A stretch of 64,000 nucleotides of DNA from an uncultured Sulfitobacter sp. (GTDB taxonomy: Bacteria > Pseudomonadota > Alphaproteobacteria > Rhodobacterales > Rhodobacteraceae), in the NCBI RefSeq assembly GCF_947499945.1, contig NZ_CANMQD010000001.1:1178001-1242000 (forward strand), given 5' to 3'. Below, piece by piece: positions 34,814 to 42,592 of the stretch. The position numbers and the translations under genes are program-made. Below the pieces are notes generated by a model that saw nothing but the letters and a program-made list of their open reading frames with translations, made no database searches and was not told the DNA's origin. Position 1 is the first letter of the stretch, and each line of letters opens with the position of its first letter.

Positions 34814-35815
34814 TCAAATCGCTTCCAGCGCCTCCGCCAAACGCTCCGCACCAAAGCGGAAAGGATCAACCGCAGGAATACCCATATCAGCTTCAACTTT
34901 AGCCAGATACGCCTTCGCCTCATCCTCTCCCATGTGTTGCGTGTTGATCGCAGCCCCCACAACCACACAGGCAGGGTTCGCAACCCGCGCCAGCGTCAGC
35001 GCCACATCACGGATCGCCTCCATGCTCGGCACCTTATAATCTGGCAAACCGCGCATATGCTCCCGCGTCGGCTCATGACAGATGATCAGTGCATCAGGCT
35101 GTCCCCCATGAATCAACGCCAGCGTCACACCGGAGTAGCTCACATGCATCAGGCTGCCCTGGCCTTCGATCACATCCCAGTGATCAGGGTCATTATCAGG
35201 CGTCAGATATTCGATCGACCCCGCCATAAAATCCGCCACAACAGCATCAAGCGGCACACCATCACCCGTGATCAAAATCCCGGTCTGTCCCGTCGCGCGG
35301 AACGTGCTTTTCATACCGCGTGCCTGCATCGCCTTATCCAGCGCCAGCGCCGTGTACATCTTACCGACAGAGCAGTCGGTCCCAACAGCCAGCACCCGCT
35401 TGCCCGTCCGCTTCACACCATTGGCAATCGGATACTCGACCGTCGGAATCCGCACGTCATGCAAGGTGCGCCCCTTGTCCGCCGCCACAGCCACCAGTTC
35501 CTCGTCATCACTCAGCAGGTTGTGCAAACCCGAGGCCAGATCATACCCCATGCCCAGCGCCTCGATCAGCACCTCTTTCCACGCCTGCGAGATATAGCCA
35601 CCACGGTTCGCAACCCCGATCACCAGCGTCTTGGCGCCCTTGGCCTTGGCATGGGCCAGTGTCAGATCCTCCAACCCAAGATCAGCTTTGCAGCCCTCCA
35701 TCCTTAGTTGCCCTACAGCGTTCTCGGGACGCCAGTCTTTGATCCCCTGCGCCACTTTTGCCGACAACTGGTCAGGCGCATCGCCAAGGAACAGCAGGTA
35801 AGGTGTCTGGATCAT
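34814..35815 (-). CDS. dgcN: DUF1611 protein, probable D-glutamate N-acetyltransferase
   Basis: The 333-residue protein matches DUF1611: a short Rossmann-like N-terminal part ('YLLFLGDAPDQLSAKVAQGIKDW') and a P-loop domain ('RVLAVGTDCSVGKMYTALALDKAMQ') with 'ATGQTGILITGDGVPLDAVVADFMAGSIE'. Homologues named DgcN acetylate D-glutamate in the DgcN-DgcA pathway of marine proteobacteria, as I recall. It leads the three-gene set DgcN, DgcA, Dat, ending 96 bp before dgcA. The pathway would turn D-Glu into N-acetyl-L-Glu. Confidence 0.85.
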   Translation of the reverse strand: MIQTPYLLFLGDAPDQLSAKVAQGIKDWRPENAVGQLRMEGCKADLGLEDLTLAHAKAKGAKTLVIGVANRGGYISQAWKEVLIEALGMGYDLASGLHNLLSDDEELVAVAADKGRTLHDVRIPTVEYPIANGVKRTGKRVLAVGTDCSVGKMYTALALDKAMQARGMKSTFRATGQTGILITGDGVPLDAVVADFMAGSIEYLTPDNDPDHWDVIEGQGSLMHVSYSGVTLALIHGGQPDALIICHEPTREHMRGLPDYKVPSMEAIRDVALTLARVANPACVVVGAAINTQHMGEDEAKAYLAKVEADMGIPAVDPFRFGAERLAEALEAI

Positions 35816-35934
35816 GGGTCGATTCTCCGATTAAATATGCGTTAGCGCCAGATTGCGCCAAAACCCCCGCAATTCAATCGCGTATCCGCGCATAGCCCCC
35901 AACTGGGCGCAAGAATATCCGAGAACTGGACTTA

Positions 35935-35957
35935 TTTGCGCAACATTTTTGCGCAAA
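35935..35957. promoter_or_regulatory. Candidate ScfR-type operator upstream of mcl1
   Basis: TTTGCGCAA (35935-35943), the four bases CATT, then TTTGCGCAAA (35948-35957). Each half contains the palindrome TTGCGCAA. From memory, the short-chain acyl-CoA regulator PccR of Rhodobacter sphaeroides binds TTTGCAAA-N4-TTTGCAAA, so the N4 spacing matches and each half differs by an inserted GC. It lies about 125 bp before the mcl1 start and about 120 bp before dgcN. Confidence 0.55.
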
Positions 35958-36080
35958 GCTTCACACTCGCAAGCATTAGAGGAATGCTGCACCTGCAAAA
36001 AGACCTTGCAGCGCTTGGCGTAACTTTATAACTCACAACGGCAATTATACGACATTTTATGTCTCGAAAGGATCACTGTA

Positions 36081-37037
36081 ATGAGCTTCCGCCTCCAGCC
36101 AACACCCCCCGCACGCCCCAACCGCTGTCAGCTTTTCGGCCCGGGCTCCAACACCAAGCTCTTTGCAAAAATGGCCGCCTCTGCCGCTGACGTCATCAAC
36201 CTCGACCTCGAAGACAGCGTCGCCCCCAACGACAAAGACATGGCCCGCGCCAATGTGATCGAAGCGATCAACACCGTCGATTGGGGCAACAAAACCCTCT
36301 CCGTGCGCATCAATAGCCTCGACACTCCTTACTGGTACCGCGATGTTGTGGACCTGCTGGAGCAAGCCTCCGAGCGTCTGGACCAGATCATGATTCCCAA
36401 AGTAGGTTGCGCCGAAGATGTCTATGCCGTCGACGCACTTGTCTCTGCAATCGAGGCCGCAAAAGGCCGCAAAAAACGCATCGCATTCGAAGTCATCATC
36501 GAGAGCGCCGCAGGCATCGCCCATGTTGAGGCAATCGCCGCCTCCTCGCCGCGCTTGGAAGCAATGAGCCTCGGGGCCGCAGATTTCGCCGCCTCTATGG
36601 GCATGCAAACCACAGGCATCGGTGGCACACAGGAAAACTATTACATGCTGCACGACGGCCAGAAACACTGGTCCGATCCATGGCACTGGGCACAAACCGC
36701 AATCGTCGCCGCCTGCCGCACCCATGGCATCCTGCCCGTGGACGGCCCCTTCGGTGACTTCTCCGATGATGAGGGATGCCGCGCTCAGGCACGCCGCTCC
36801 GCCACGCTCGGCATGGTCGGCAAATGGGCAATCCACCCCAAACAAATCGCCATCAGCAACGAAGTGTTCACCCCGTCGGAGGAAGCTGTCACCGAAGCCC
36901 GCGAAATCCTCGCCGCAATGGAAACTGCAAAGGCCAATGGCGAAGGCGCCACAGTCTACAAAGGCCGCTTGGTCGATATCGCCTCAATCAAGCAAGCCGA
37001 AGTGATTGTGCGCCAGTCCGAGATGATAGCAGGCTAA
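36081..37037 (+). CDS. mcl1: L-malyl-CoA / beta-methylmalyl-CoA lyase
   Basis: The 318-residue CitE-like protein ('MSFRLQPTPPARPNRCQLFGPGSN') has 'VINLDLEDSVAPNDKDMARANV', the Mg-binding Glu in 'IAFEVIIESAAGI' and Asp in 'MSLGAADFAASMGM', and is close to Rhodobacter Mcl1. It cleaves beta-methylmalyl-CoA to glyoxylate and propionyl-CoA in the ethylmalonyl-CoA pathway and also L-malyl-CoA. It lets an isocitrate-lyase-free cell assimilate acetyl-CoA, which is what taurine degradation yields. It has its own upstream region and strong terminator. Confidence 0.95.
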   Translation: MSFRLQPTPPARPNRCQLFGPGSNTKLFAKMAASAADVINLDLEDSVAPNDKDMARANVIEAINTVDWGNKTLSVRINSLDTPYWYRDVVDLLEQASERLDQIMIPKVGCAEDVYAVDALVSAIEAAKGRKKRIAFEVIIESAAGIAHVEAIAASSPRLEAMSLGAADFAASMGMQTTGIGGTQENYYMLHDGQKHWSDPWHWAQTAIVAACRTHGILPVDGPFGDFSDDEGCRAQARRSATLGMVGKWAIHPKQIAISNEVFTPSEEAVTEAREILAAMETAKANGEGATVYKGRLVDIASIKQAEVIVRQSEMIAG

Positions 37038-37056
37038 GACCACTCCCCAAAACGAC

Positions 37057-37087
37057 AAAAAGGCCCGCTATTTCTGCGGGCCTTTTT
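37057..37087 (+). terminator. Bidirectional intrinsic terminator after mcl1
   Basis: AGGCCCGC/GCGGGCCT forms an uninterrupted stem (7-nt loop), flanked by five A residues on the left and five T residues on the right. It serves mcl1 and the convergent small gene at 37106. Confidence 0.92.
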
Positions 37088-37105
37088 CATGTGTGCTTTC
37101 GGGTA

Positions 37106-37237
37106 TCAGGAAAGATCAGTGAAAACTGGCAAATCGCGCATTTTACTATCCTGCGAGAAATCTACCTTCGCCATGTAGAGCGCGATCCCGACAATCGTTC
37201 CAAGCAATCCAACCAGCACATAATTAACCAACGTCAT
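37106..37237 (-). CDS. 43-residue single-span membrane protein
   Basis: 'MTLVNYVLVGLLGTIVGIAL' is a clear membrane helix, followed by 'YMAKVDFSQDSKMRDLPVFTDLS'. The ATG at 37237 is preceded by AAAGGTGG at good distance, and the gene ends 19 bp before the shared terminator, so I treat it as real despite its size. A longer frame reaches back to 37375 without support. It is not recognised. The 204 bp before lysE contain a CtrA-like site. Confidence 0.6.
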   Translation of the reverse strand: MTLVNYVLVGLLGTIVGIALYMAKVDFSQDSKMRDLPVFTDLS

Positions 37238-37388
37238 ATTTAGCCACCTTTGAAACACATTCTCGCCACATTCAGACCAGCACCTAACCGAGGATACAAG
37301 CAAACGGCTCGAAACAGTCTGTTTCGACATCCTTACCGATCCTAGTTCTACCCAGACGAGAAAGATTGTTTCCACGCTGGCGTCGCCG

Positions 37389-37404
37389 TTAAGGAGAAAT
37401 TAAC
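37389..37404. promoter_or_regulatory. Candidate CtrA-type site (TTAA-N7-TTAAC)
   Basis: TTAA (37389-37392), seven bases, TTAAC (37400-37404) matches the CtrA consensus exactly. It lies 38 bp upstream of the lysE start. One such match is expected by chance in a window of this size, so the call is tentative. Confidence 0.3.
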
Positions 37405-37441
37405 AATTTCAACCCGTCAGCTTTTCGCGCAAACCATACGT

Positions 37442-38035
37442 ATGAATTTTGAAACCCTTACCGCCCTCACCCTCTTCGCCTTTGTCAGCTCCTCCACACC
37501 GGGACCGAACAACCTGATGCTGATGGCCTCGGGCGCAAACTTTGGCTTTATCCGCTCGATCCCTCATATGCTGGGTATCTCCGTAGGGTTCATGATGATG
37601 ATGTTCGCCGTGGGTGCAGGCCTTGTGCAAATCTTTGACCGCTTTCCTGTGATCTATGACGTGCTCAAAGGGGCCAGCGTGGTATATATGCTCTGGCTTG
37701 CATGGAAAATCGCCAACGCAGCCCCGATCACGAAAAACGCACTGGCAGGCAATCCAATGACCTTCCTCCAGGCCGCCGCTTTCCAGTGGGTAAATCCCAA
37801 AGCATGGGCAATGGCCCTCACTGCGATCACCGTCTACGTAGGGGATGCCTCCATCCTTTGGTTGGGCTTAGGCGCCTTGGTGTTTGCCATCGTTAATCTG
37901 CCTTCGGTTTCCATCTGGACCATTGCGGGCCAGCAGATGCAGCGCTTACTGACCAATCCCCGCCGCCTGCGCATCTACAATTGGACCATGGCCGCGCTGC
38001 TCGTCGCCTCCCTCTACCCTGTGCTCGGCCTTTGA
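37442..38035 (+). CDS. LysE/RhtB family translocator
   Basis: The 197-residue membrane protein has the LysE family opening '[45 protein letters not shown]' and '[15 protein letters not shown]', with about six membrane segments. Family members export amino acids and related metabolites. The substrate is not defined here. The ribosome site is weak. It precedes accA by 64 bp. Confidence 0.88.
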   Translation: MNFETLTALTLFAFVSSSTPGPNNLMLMASGANFGFIRSIPHMLGISVGFMMMMFAVGAGLVQIFDRFPVIYDVLKGASVVYMLWLAWKIANAAPITKNALAGNPMTFLQAAAFQWVNPKAWAMALTAITVYVGDASILWLGLGALVFAIVNLPSVSIWTIAGQQMQRLLTNPRRLRIYNWTMAALLVASLYPVLGL

Positions 38036-38099
38036 GTCCCGTTGCATCGCGCCGCGTTCACCGCCATATAAGGCGCAACATCAGTGCGGAGCGCATCAC

Positions 38100-39062
38100 A
38101 TGACCCAGTATATGGATTTCGAAAAACCCCTCGCCGAAATCGAGGGAAAAGCCGAAGAACTGCGTGCCATGGCGCGGCGCGACCCTGACACCGACATGAC
38201 CGCAGAGGCAAAAGCGCTCGACGCAAAAGCCGCTAAAATGCTGGACGATCTCTATAAAAACCTCACCCCATGGCGCAAATGTCAGGTGGCCCGGCACCCC
38301 GACCGCCCCCATTGCAAAGACTACATCGAGGCGCTCTTTACCGAATACACGCCCCTCGCAGGGGATCGTAACTTCGCCGATGATCACGCGGTCATGGGGG
38401 GCCTTGCACGATTCAATGACAAACCGGTGATGGTCATCGGCCACGAAAAAGGCAACGATACCAAATCACGCATCGAGCGGAATTTCGGCATGGCCCGACC
38501 AGAGGGTTACCGCAAGGCCGTGCGCCTGATGGAAATGGCCCATCGCTTTGGCCTTCCCGTGATTACCCTCGTTGACACTCCCGGTGCCTACCCCGGCAAA
38601 GGTGCGGAAGAACGCGGCCAGTCCGAGGCCATCGCCCGCGCCACCCAGAAATGCCTTGAGATCGGCGTGCCCCTCGTCAGCGTCATCATCGGTGAAGGTG
38701 GCTCAGGCGGCGCTGTTGCATTTGCAACCGCCAACCGCGTGGCGATGCTGGAACACTCCGTCTATTCTGTGATCTCTCCCGAAGGCTGCGCCTCCATCCT
38801 ATGGAAAGATGCCGAGAAAATGCGCGAAGCCGCAGAAGCTTTGCGCCTCACCGCACAAGATCTCAAACAACTCGGCGTAAACGATCGCATCATTCCAGAG
38901 CCTAAAGGCGGCGCTCACCGCGACCCCCAAACCGCCATCGCTGCAGTCTCCGAGGCCATCACAGAGATGCTCAAATCGCTTGAGGGCAAAGACCCGAAGG
39001 CCCTGATAAAAGACCGCCGCGAGAAATACCTCGATATGGGCGACCGCGGGTTAGCCGCCTGA
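38100..39062 (+). CDS. accA: Acetyl-CoA carboxylase carboxyltransferase subunit alpha
   Basis: The 320-residue protein '[21 protein letters not shown]' has the carboxyltransferase features '[35 protein letters not shown]', '[24 protein letters not shown]' and '[40 protein letters not shown]'. With AccD it transfers carboxylate from biotin to acetyl-CoA to make malonyl-CoA for fatty acid synthesis. GGAG lies 9 nt before the ATG. The following phosphatase gene starts about 27 nt after its stop. Confidence 0.97.
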   Translation: MTQYMDFEKPLAEIEGKAEELRAMARRDPDTDMTAEAKALDAKAAKMLDDLYKNLTPWRKCQVARHPDRPHCKDYIEALFTEYTPLAGDRNFADDHAVMGGLARFNDKPVMVIGHEKGNDTKSRIERNFGMARPEGYRKAVRLMEMAHRFGLPVITLVDTPGAYPGKGAEERGQSEAIARATQKCLEIGVPLVSVIIGEGGSGGAVAFATANRVAMLEHSVYSVISPEGCASILWKDAEKMREAAEALRLTAQDLKQLGVNDRIIPEPKGGAHRDPQTAIAAVSEAITEMLKSLEGKDPKALIKDRREKYLDMGDRGLAA

Positions 39063-39088
39063 TCACCCTCTATCCCATCGCCACAAAT

Positions 39089-39541
39089 TTGGCTGGCGCG
39101 CTCACCATCATGACGCGCCCGCAAGTTCTGCCTGACGACATCAAGACTGCGCGTGCCGCTGGCATCACCACCATAATCTCCCTGCTGGAACCAGACGAGG
39201 CCGCCAAAATCGGCCTTCAGGATGAGCCCGCCGCCTGCGCCGCAAACGGCATTACTTTCCTAGACCACCCCATCCGCGACATGCACCTGCCAGAGCCCGC
39301 AGCTTTCACAGCATTCGCCGCAACAATCGCGAACCGCATCCAAGACGGCGAACACGCAGCCCTTCATTGCTATGCCAGCATCGGCCGCTCGGGCATGCTC
39401 ACCTGCGCCATCCTCGCCCATTTCGGCTTTGACGCGGAAGCCGCCCTCGCCCACACAAGCAAGATGCGCGGAACAGAAGTTCCAGACACACACGCGCAAG
39501 CCTCCTTCATCCATCAAATAATGGTGGGTAAGGCCAGCTGA
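39089..39541 (+). CDS. Dual-specificity/tyrosine phosphatase-like protein
   Basis: The 150-residue protein has the cysteine phosphatase P-loop in 'ALHCYASIGRSGMLTC' (HCx5GRS) and the general-acid loop 'FLDHPIRDMHLPEP'. That is the catalytic set of small dual-specificity phosphatases. The start is uncertain: I use TTG at 39089, but the frame is open into accA and '[21 protein letters not shown]' reads like conserved sequence, while ATG at 39110 is also possible. It follows accA on the same strand. Confidence 0.75.
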   Translation: MAGALTIMTRPQVLPDDIKTARAAGITTIISLLEPDEAAKIGLQDEPAACAANGITFLDHPIRDMHLPEPAAFTAFAATIANRIQDGEHAALHCYASIGRSGMLTCAILAHFGFDAEAALAHTSKMRGTEVPDTHAQASFIHQIMVGKAS

Positions 39542-39610
39542 TCCAGCTCCCGCATCTCTATTTTGCCAATAACTCAATCCCGCGCTCACAAACCGCGTAA
39601 GCCCTAACCG

Positions 39611-40261
39611 TCAGCTCGCAAGCATCCGCAGTCCCTGCGTCACATCCGACCGCACAGCCAGCCGCAACCCCGGCTCATCCCCAGCCCGCAGCGCCGCAAT
39701 GATCAAACGGTGAAACTGCGGCGGCTCCGTCCTGCGTAATCGTCCATAAAGCGCACGCATCGTCGGTCCCATCTGCAACCAGACAGTCTCGGCCATGGCA
39801 AGCATCGCAGGCGCTTGGGCACGCAGATAAAGCGTGCGGTGGAATTCCAGATTTGTGCGGATGTAGCTGACTGCATCACGCTGCGCGACGGCCTCCGCGA
39901 CTTTCACGTTGATGTTCTGCAACCGCTCAATTAGCGCCAGATGCGCACGCGGCAGCGCACGGCTCGCCAGTTCCACCTCGATCAATGCCCTAAGCGCCGC
40001 CAACTCCTCGATCCGCTCATTGCTCAACAATGGCGTCGAGATGCGCCCCGAGTTCGACATACTCAGCGCGCCTTCCGCGACCAACCGCCGCACCGACTCA
40101 CGCGCGGGTGTCATTGAAACTTCGTATTCTTTTCCCAGGCCGCGCAGTGTGAGCGCCTGACCAGGCGGAATATCTCCATGCATGATACGAGACCGCAAAT
40201 GGCGGTACACCCGATCATGGGCAAGCGGAGCGGGGTCAATAGGACGGGCGGTCAAACTCAT
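39611..40261 (-). CDS. GntR family regulator (FadR/FCD subfamily)
   Basis: The 216-residue protein has an N-terminal winged helix ('RVYRHLRSRIMHGDIPPGQALTLRGLGKEYEVSMTPARESVRRLVAEG') and an all-helical FCD ligand domain ('ALRALIEVELASRALPRA', 'NLEFHRTLYLRAQAPAML'). It probably senses a small carboxylic acid. The start at 40261 gives a normal N terminus. A palindrome TGTGATCACA at 40270-40279, directly in front of the start, is a candidate autoregulatory operator. Its target genes are not evident. Confidence 0.88.
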   Translation of the reverse strand: MSLTARPIDPAPLAHDRVYRHLRSRIMHGDIPPGQALTLRGLGKEYEVSMTPARESVRRLVAEGALSMSNSGRISTPLLSNERIEELAALRALIEVELASRALPRAHLALIERLQNINVKVAEAVAQRDAVSYIRTNLEFHRTLYLRAQAPAMLAMAETVWLQMGPTMRALYGRLRRTEPPQFHRLIIAALRAGDEPGLRLAVRSDVTQGLRMLAS

Positions 40262-40269
40262 ACCGCTTG

Positions 40270-40279
40270 TGTGATCACA
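40270..40279. promoter_or_regulatory. Palindromic operator candidate before the GntR gene
   Basis: TGTGATCACA is a perfect 10-bp palindrome 9-18 bp upstream of the GntR start codon, the position expected for autoregulation. FCD-type regulators bind short palindromes of this general kind. Confidence 0.45.
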
Positions 40280-40304
40280 AATTTTCCCTGCGTCAACCAC
40301 CCTG

Positions 40305-40348
40305 CCATGCGCAGCTGTCACTTCTTCCATGCGCAGCTGTCACTTCTT
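40305..40348. repeat. Perfect 22-bp tandem duplication covering the stop codon of the DUF3140 gene
   Basis: The 22 bases at 40305-40326 (CCATGCGCAG...CACTTCTT) are repeated exactly and without a gap at 40327-40348. The right copy holds the last two Lys codons and stop of the DUF3140 gene, so the left copy is a duplicate of the gene's end placed beyond it. This looks like a recent replication-slippage event. Confidence 0.9.
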
Positions 40349-40675
40349 CGGATCATGCCCCCAGTTCATCAACGAATAGCGCCAGTCGGAATGCTCCATA
40401 TCCTCTTCAGGCCCCCCTTGGGACAAATGCCGTTTGATATAACCAACAACCGTGGCCATGTGGTCCCACTGATCCTCCGTCAGATTGTCCTTGTTGGTTC
40501 GCTTGATTTTCACAATCCGCCGCCCCGATTTATGGCCAGTCGATTCACCGCTGTCACTATCCCCGACCGAACGTGATTCGTCCGTCTCCAACCACTCTTC
40601 GATCTCCTGCGGTGCCATATTGACGAGATCGCGCCACTCGTCCCAAATTTGCTCATGTGATTTCGATGATGACAT
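40340..40675 (-). CDS. DUF3140 family protein
   Basis: The 111-residue protein matches DUF3140: 'EQIWDEWRDLVNMAPQEIEEWLETDESRSVGD' and 'GHKSGRRIVKIKRTNKDNLTEDQWDHMATVVGYIKRHL'. The family has unknown function and is sometimes described as DNA-binding because of its basic centre. The 3' end lies inside the 22-bp tandem duplication without changing the reading frame. It is divergent from the SMR exporter. Confidence 0.85.
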   Translation of the reverse strand: MSSSKSHEQIWDEWRDLVNMAPQEIEEWLETDESRSVGDSDSGESTGHKSGRRIVKIKRTNKDNLTEDQWDHMATVVGYIKRHLSQGGPEEDMEHSDWRYSLMNWGHDPKK

Positions 40676-40804
40676 ATCTTACTCCTTGGTTTCGCAGTAC
40701 CAACGCTGCACGGACCAATATCGTTCGCTTCTCGCTGTTGCACCTTTGGCGAAATCCGCTCCACAGACGATACTCTTCGCAATCCTCTGGTAAAGGACCA
40801 CAAA

Positions 40805-41119
40805 ATGAACCCATGGATCATTCTGATCATTGCAGGCCTCTTCGAAGTTGTTTGGGCAGTTTCAATGAAAGCCTCCGATGGCTTCACCAATACGGTGCCC
40901 AGCATCATCACGGGCATCGCTGCCTTTATCAGCTTCTGGCTGCTGGCCATCGCAATGAAAGAACTCCCGCTCGGCACGGCCTATGTGGTCTGGGTCGGCA
41001 TCGGTGCAATTGGCGCGGCAGTATTTGGAATCATAATGTTCGGTGACGCGGTGACAGCACTGCGAATCGCAGGCATCGCACTGGTTGCCGCAGGGATCGC
41101 AGCACTCAAATTCGCCTAG
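40805..41119 (+). CDS. sugE: SMR family exporter, SugE/Gdx type
   Basis: The 104-residue four-helix protein 'MNPWIILIIAGLFEVVWAVSMKASDGFT' carries the essential Glu13 and the 'FEVVWAVSMK' variant typical of SugE/Gdx, many of which export guanidinium rather than quaternary ammonium compounds. It works as an antiparallel dimer exchanging substrate for protons. I looked for a guanidine riboswitch upstream and did not find a convincing one. The 3' end overlaps the convergent peptidase gene by 4 nt. Confidence 0.92.
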   Translation: MNPWIILIIAGLFEVVWAVSMKASDGFTNTVPSIITGIAAFISFWLLAIAMKELPLGTAYVVWVGIGAIGAAVFGIIMFGDAVTALRIAGIALVAAGIAALKFA

Positions 41120-41802
41120 AACTTGTAACGGTGCAATGTGCTGCCGTGCGTGCGCAACCATCCGCGCGCGGCGGCATAATCCCCGTAAATCCGCGTCACC
41201 TCGTCCCAAAACGCCTGCGAGTGATTCATCTGCGCCAAATGGGCCACTTCATGCGCCGCGACATAGTCCAGCACTTCTGGTGGAGCCATTATCAATCGCC
41301 ACGAGTACATGAGCCCCCCATCCGAGGTGCACGATCCCCAGCGCGAGCGTGTGTCGCGCAAACTCAGACGACTATAAGACCGCCCCAAACGCGCAGCGTA
41401 ATCATCGCTCGCCCCGGCCAGTCTGTCGCGGGCAATCTCTTTGAGGTGTGCGCCAAGTCGCTTGCTTACGCGCTCGGCAGGCCCGGGAACAAATATTCCT
41501 TCGGGTGTGATCTGCACGCGACGCCCCGTGCCAGACACCACTGGATACATCTTCCCTGCCAGTGGCAACTCGCTGCCGATTCCAACAGTCTCGTCTTCGC
41601 CCCGCGCCTCCAGATGCTTGCGAATCCATCCCTCCTTGCTGCGCGCAAAATCCATTGCTTCGCGTTCCGCCAGCCGTTTTGGCATGGTCAACGTAACTCG
41701 CCCGTCCAGTTGGCTGATGCGCAACGAGATGCGCTTTGCCTGCGCAGAGCGCCGCAAGATCAAGGGAATCGGCGGATTGCCGGGTAAATGCGGATCGGAC
41801 AT
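41116..41802 (-). CDS. YgjP-like (M48/SprT-type) zinc metallopeptidase
   Basis: The 228-residue protein has the zinc site HEVAH (H184, E185, H188) with the third ligand H194 in 'HLAQMNHSQAFWDEV', and the family motifs 'RDTRSRWGSCTSDGGLMYSWRLIMAPPEVLDYVAAHE'. YgjP-like DUF45 proteins are thought to be proteases, some tied to restriction or DNA-protein crosslink processes, but no role is known here. The start at 41802 matches the family; the frame runs upstream to 41907. Confidence 0.88.
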   Translation of the reverse strand: MSDPHLPGNPPIPLILRRSAQAKRISLRISQLDGRVTLTMPKRLAEREAMDFARSKEGWIRKHLEARGEDETVGIGSELPLAGKMYPVVSGTGRRVQITPEGIFVPGPAERVSKRLGAHLKEIARDRLAGASDDYAARLGRSYSRLSLRDTRSRWGSCTSDGGLMYSWRLIMAPPEVLDYVAAHEVAHLAQMNHSQAFWDEVTRIYGDYAAARGWLRTHGSTLHRYKF

Positions 41803-41925
41803 GGAAGGCTCTTGGCTAAGGGACAATAGGCTTAGGGCTGGACAGCATGCCCTGCATATGGCACTTGGCCATGAAACTGAATACACATCATCTAGACACA
41901 ACACCAAGTATCAAAGGGGAAATCC

Positions 41926-42252
41926 ATGCCCAACGAAGAATGGGGAACCAAGCGCCTGTGCCCCACCACGGGCAAGCGTTTCTACGACCTGAACAAAAAC
42001 CCGATCATCAGCCCCTACACGGGCGAAGTCGTGGAAGTAGACCAGTCCAAATCCCGCATGATTGCCGCTGACGCGGAAGATGCAGCCACAGCAAAAGCAA
42101 AAGCATCCGAGGTAAAAGACGAAGACGATCTCGTAGATGACGAAGATGTTGACGTGGATCTGGACGACGATCTGCTGGACGACGACGAAGACGATGATGA
42201 TACTGTTCCGCTCGAAGAGATCGCTGACGTAGCATCAAACGACGACGACTAA
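41926..42252 (+). CDS. TIGR02300 family protein with acidic tail
   Basis: The 108-residue protein starts 'MPNEEWGTKRLCPTTGKRFYDLNKNPIISPYTGEVVEV', the TIGR02300 signature with a CPxTGKRFYDLNK core. The second half is almost entirely Asp and Glu. The family is restricted mainly to alphaproteobacteria and its function is unknown. Acidic tails of this kind often contact basic partners or ribosomes, which is only a suggestion. It lies 132 bp before tRNA-Ala. Confidence 0.9.
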   Translation: MPNEEWGTKRLCPTTGKRFYDLNKNPIISPYTGEVVEVDQSKSRMIAADAEDAATAKAKASEVKDEDDLVDDEDVDVDLDDDLLDDDEDDDDTVPLEEIADVASNDDD

Positions 42253-42384
42253 AAACGCTGTGGCGGGCGCATGCGTTTTTCGCTTGATCCCGCCGCCGCG
42301 AGTGCCTAGTACACGGCGCATCGGGTCCATTGGATCCACACCAGACACTCGGAAACGGGTGGACCAAACCACGCTTGCGTGATT

Positions 42385-42460
42385 GGGGCATTAGCTCAGC
42401 TGGGAGAGCGCCTGCATGGCATGCAGGAGGTCAGCGGTTCGATCCCGCTATGCTCCACCA
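42385..42460 (+). tRNA. tRNA-Ala (anticodon GGC)
   Basis: A full cloverleaf is present: acceptor GGGGCAT/ATGCTCC, D arm with 'TTAGCTCAGCTGGGAGAGC', anticodon stem CCTGC/GCAGG with loop ATGGCAT (anticodon GGC), T arm 'GCGGTTCGATCCCGC' and an encoded CCA end. It reads GCC and GCU codons. Confidence 0.97.
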
Positions 42461-42461
42461 A

Positions 42462-42562
42462 GCGCTTTTACGTAGTAAAAGCGCGAAGCCACGGCAGGGT
42501 ATTCGTGAAACGAATGTCCCGAGAGTGGCAAGGCCTTCAAAAACCCTTCAACTGATTTCAGT
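42462..42562. other. Series of three perfect hairpins directly behind tRNA-Ala
   Basis: One base after the CCA end a hairpin of 10 bp with loop GTA begins (GCGCTTTTAC / GTAAAAGCGC, 42462-42484). A second follows at 42497-42520 (GGG-ATTCGT / ACGAAT-CCC, GAA loop) and a third at 42549-42562 (AACTGA / TCAGTT). Read on the minus strand, the third hairpin is followed at 6 nt by TTTTT and could terminate the matB-ttuD transcript. The first two have no T tract. They may be tRNA 3' trailer structures or a small structured RNA. Confidence 0.5.
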
Positions 42563-42592
42563 TCCTATCAAACTCGGCTCGACAGCCGCCCC

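Noticed and set aside
40676-40804. Possible guanidine riboswitch upstream of the SugE/Gdx gene
   Set aside because: One ACGG occurs, but I could not find the paired hairpins with ACGR loops or the larger ykkC architecture.
42385-42592. Integrative element at tRNA-Ala
   Set aside because: No integrase, no repeat of the tRNA 3' end and only housekeeping genes downstream; the hairpins alone are not enough.
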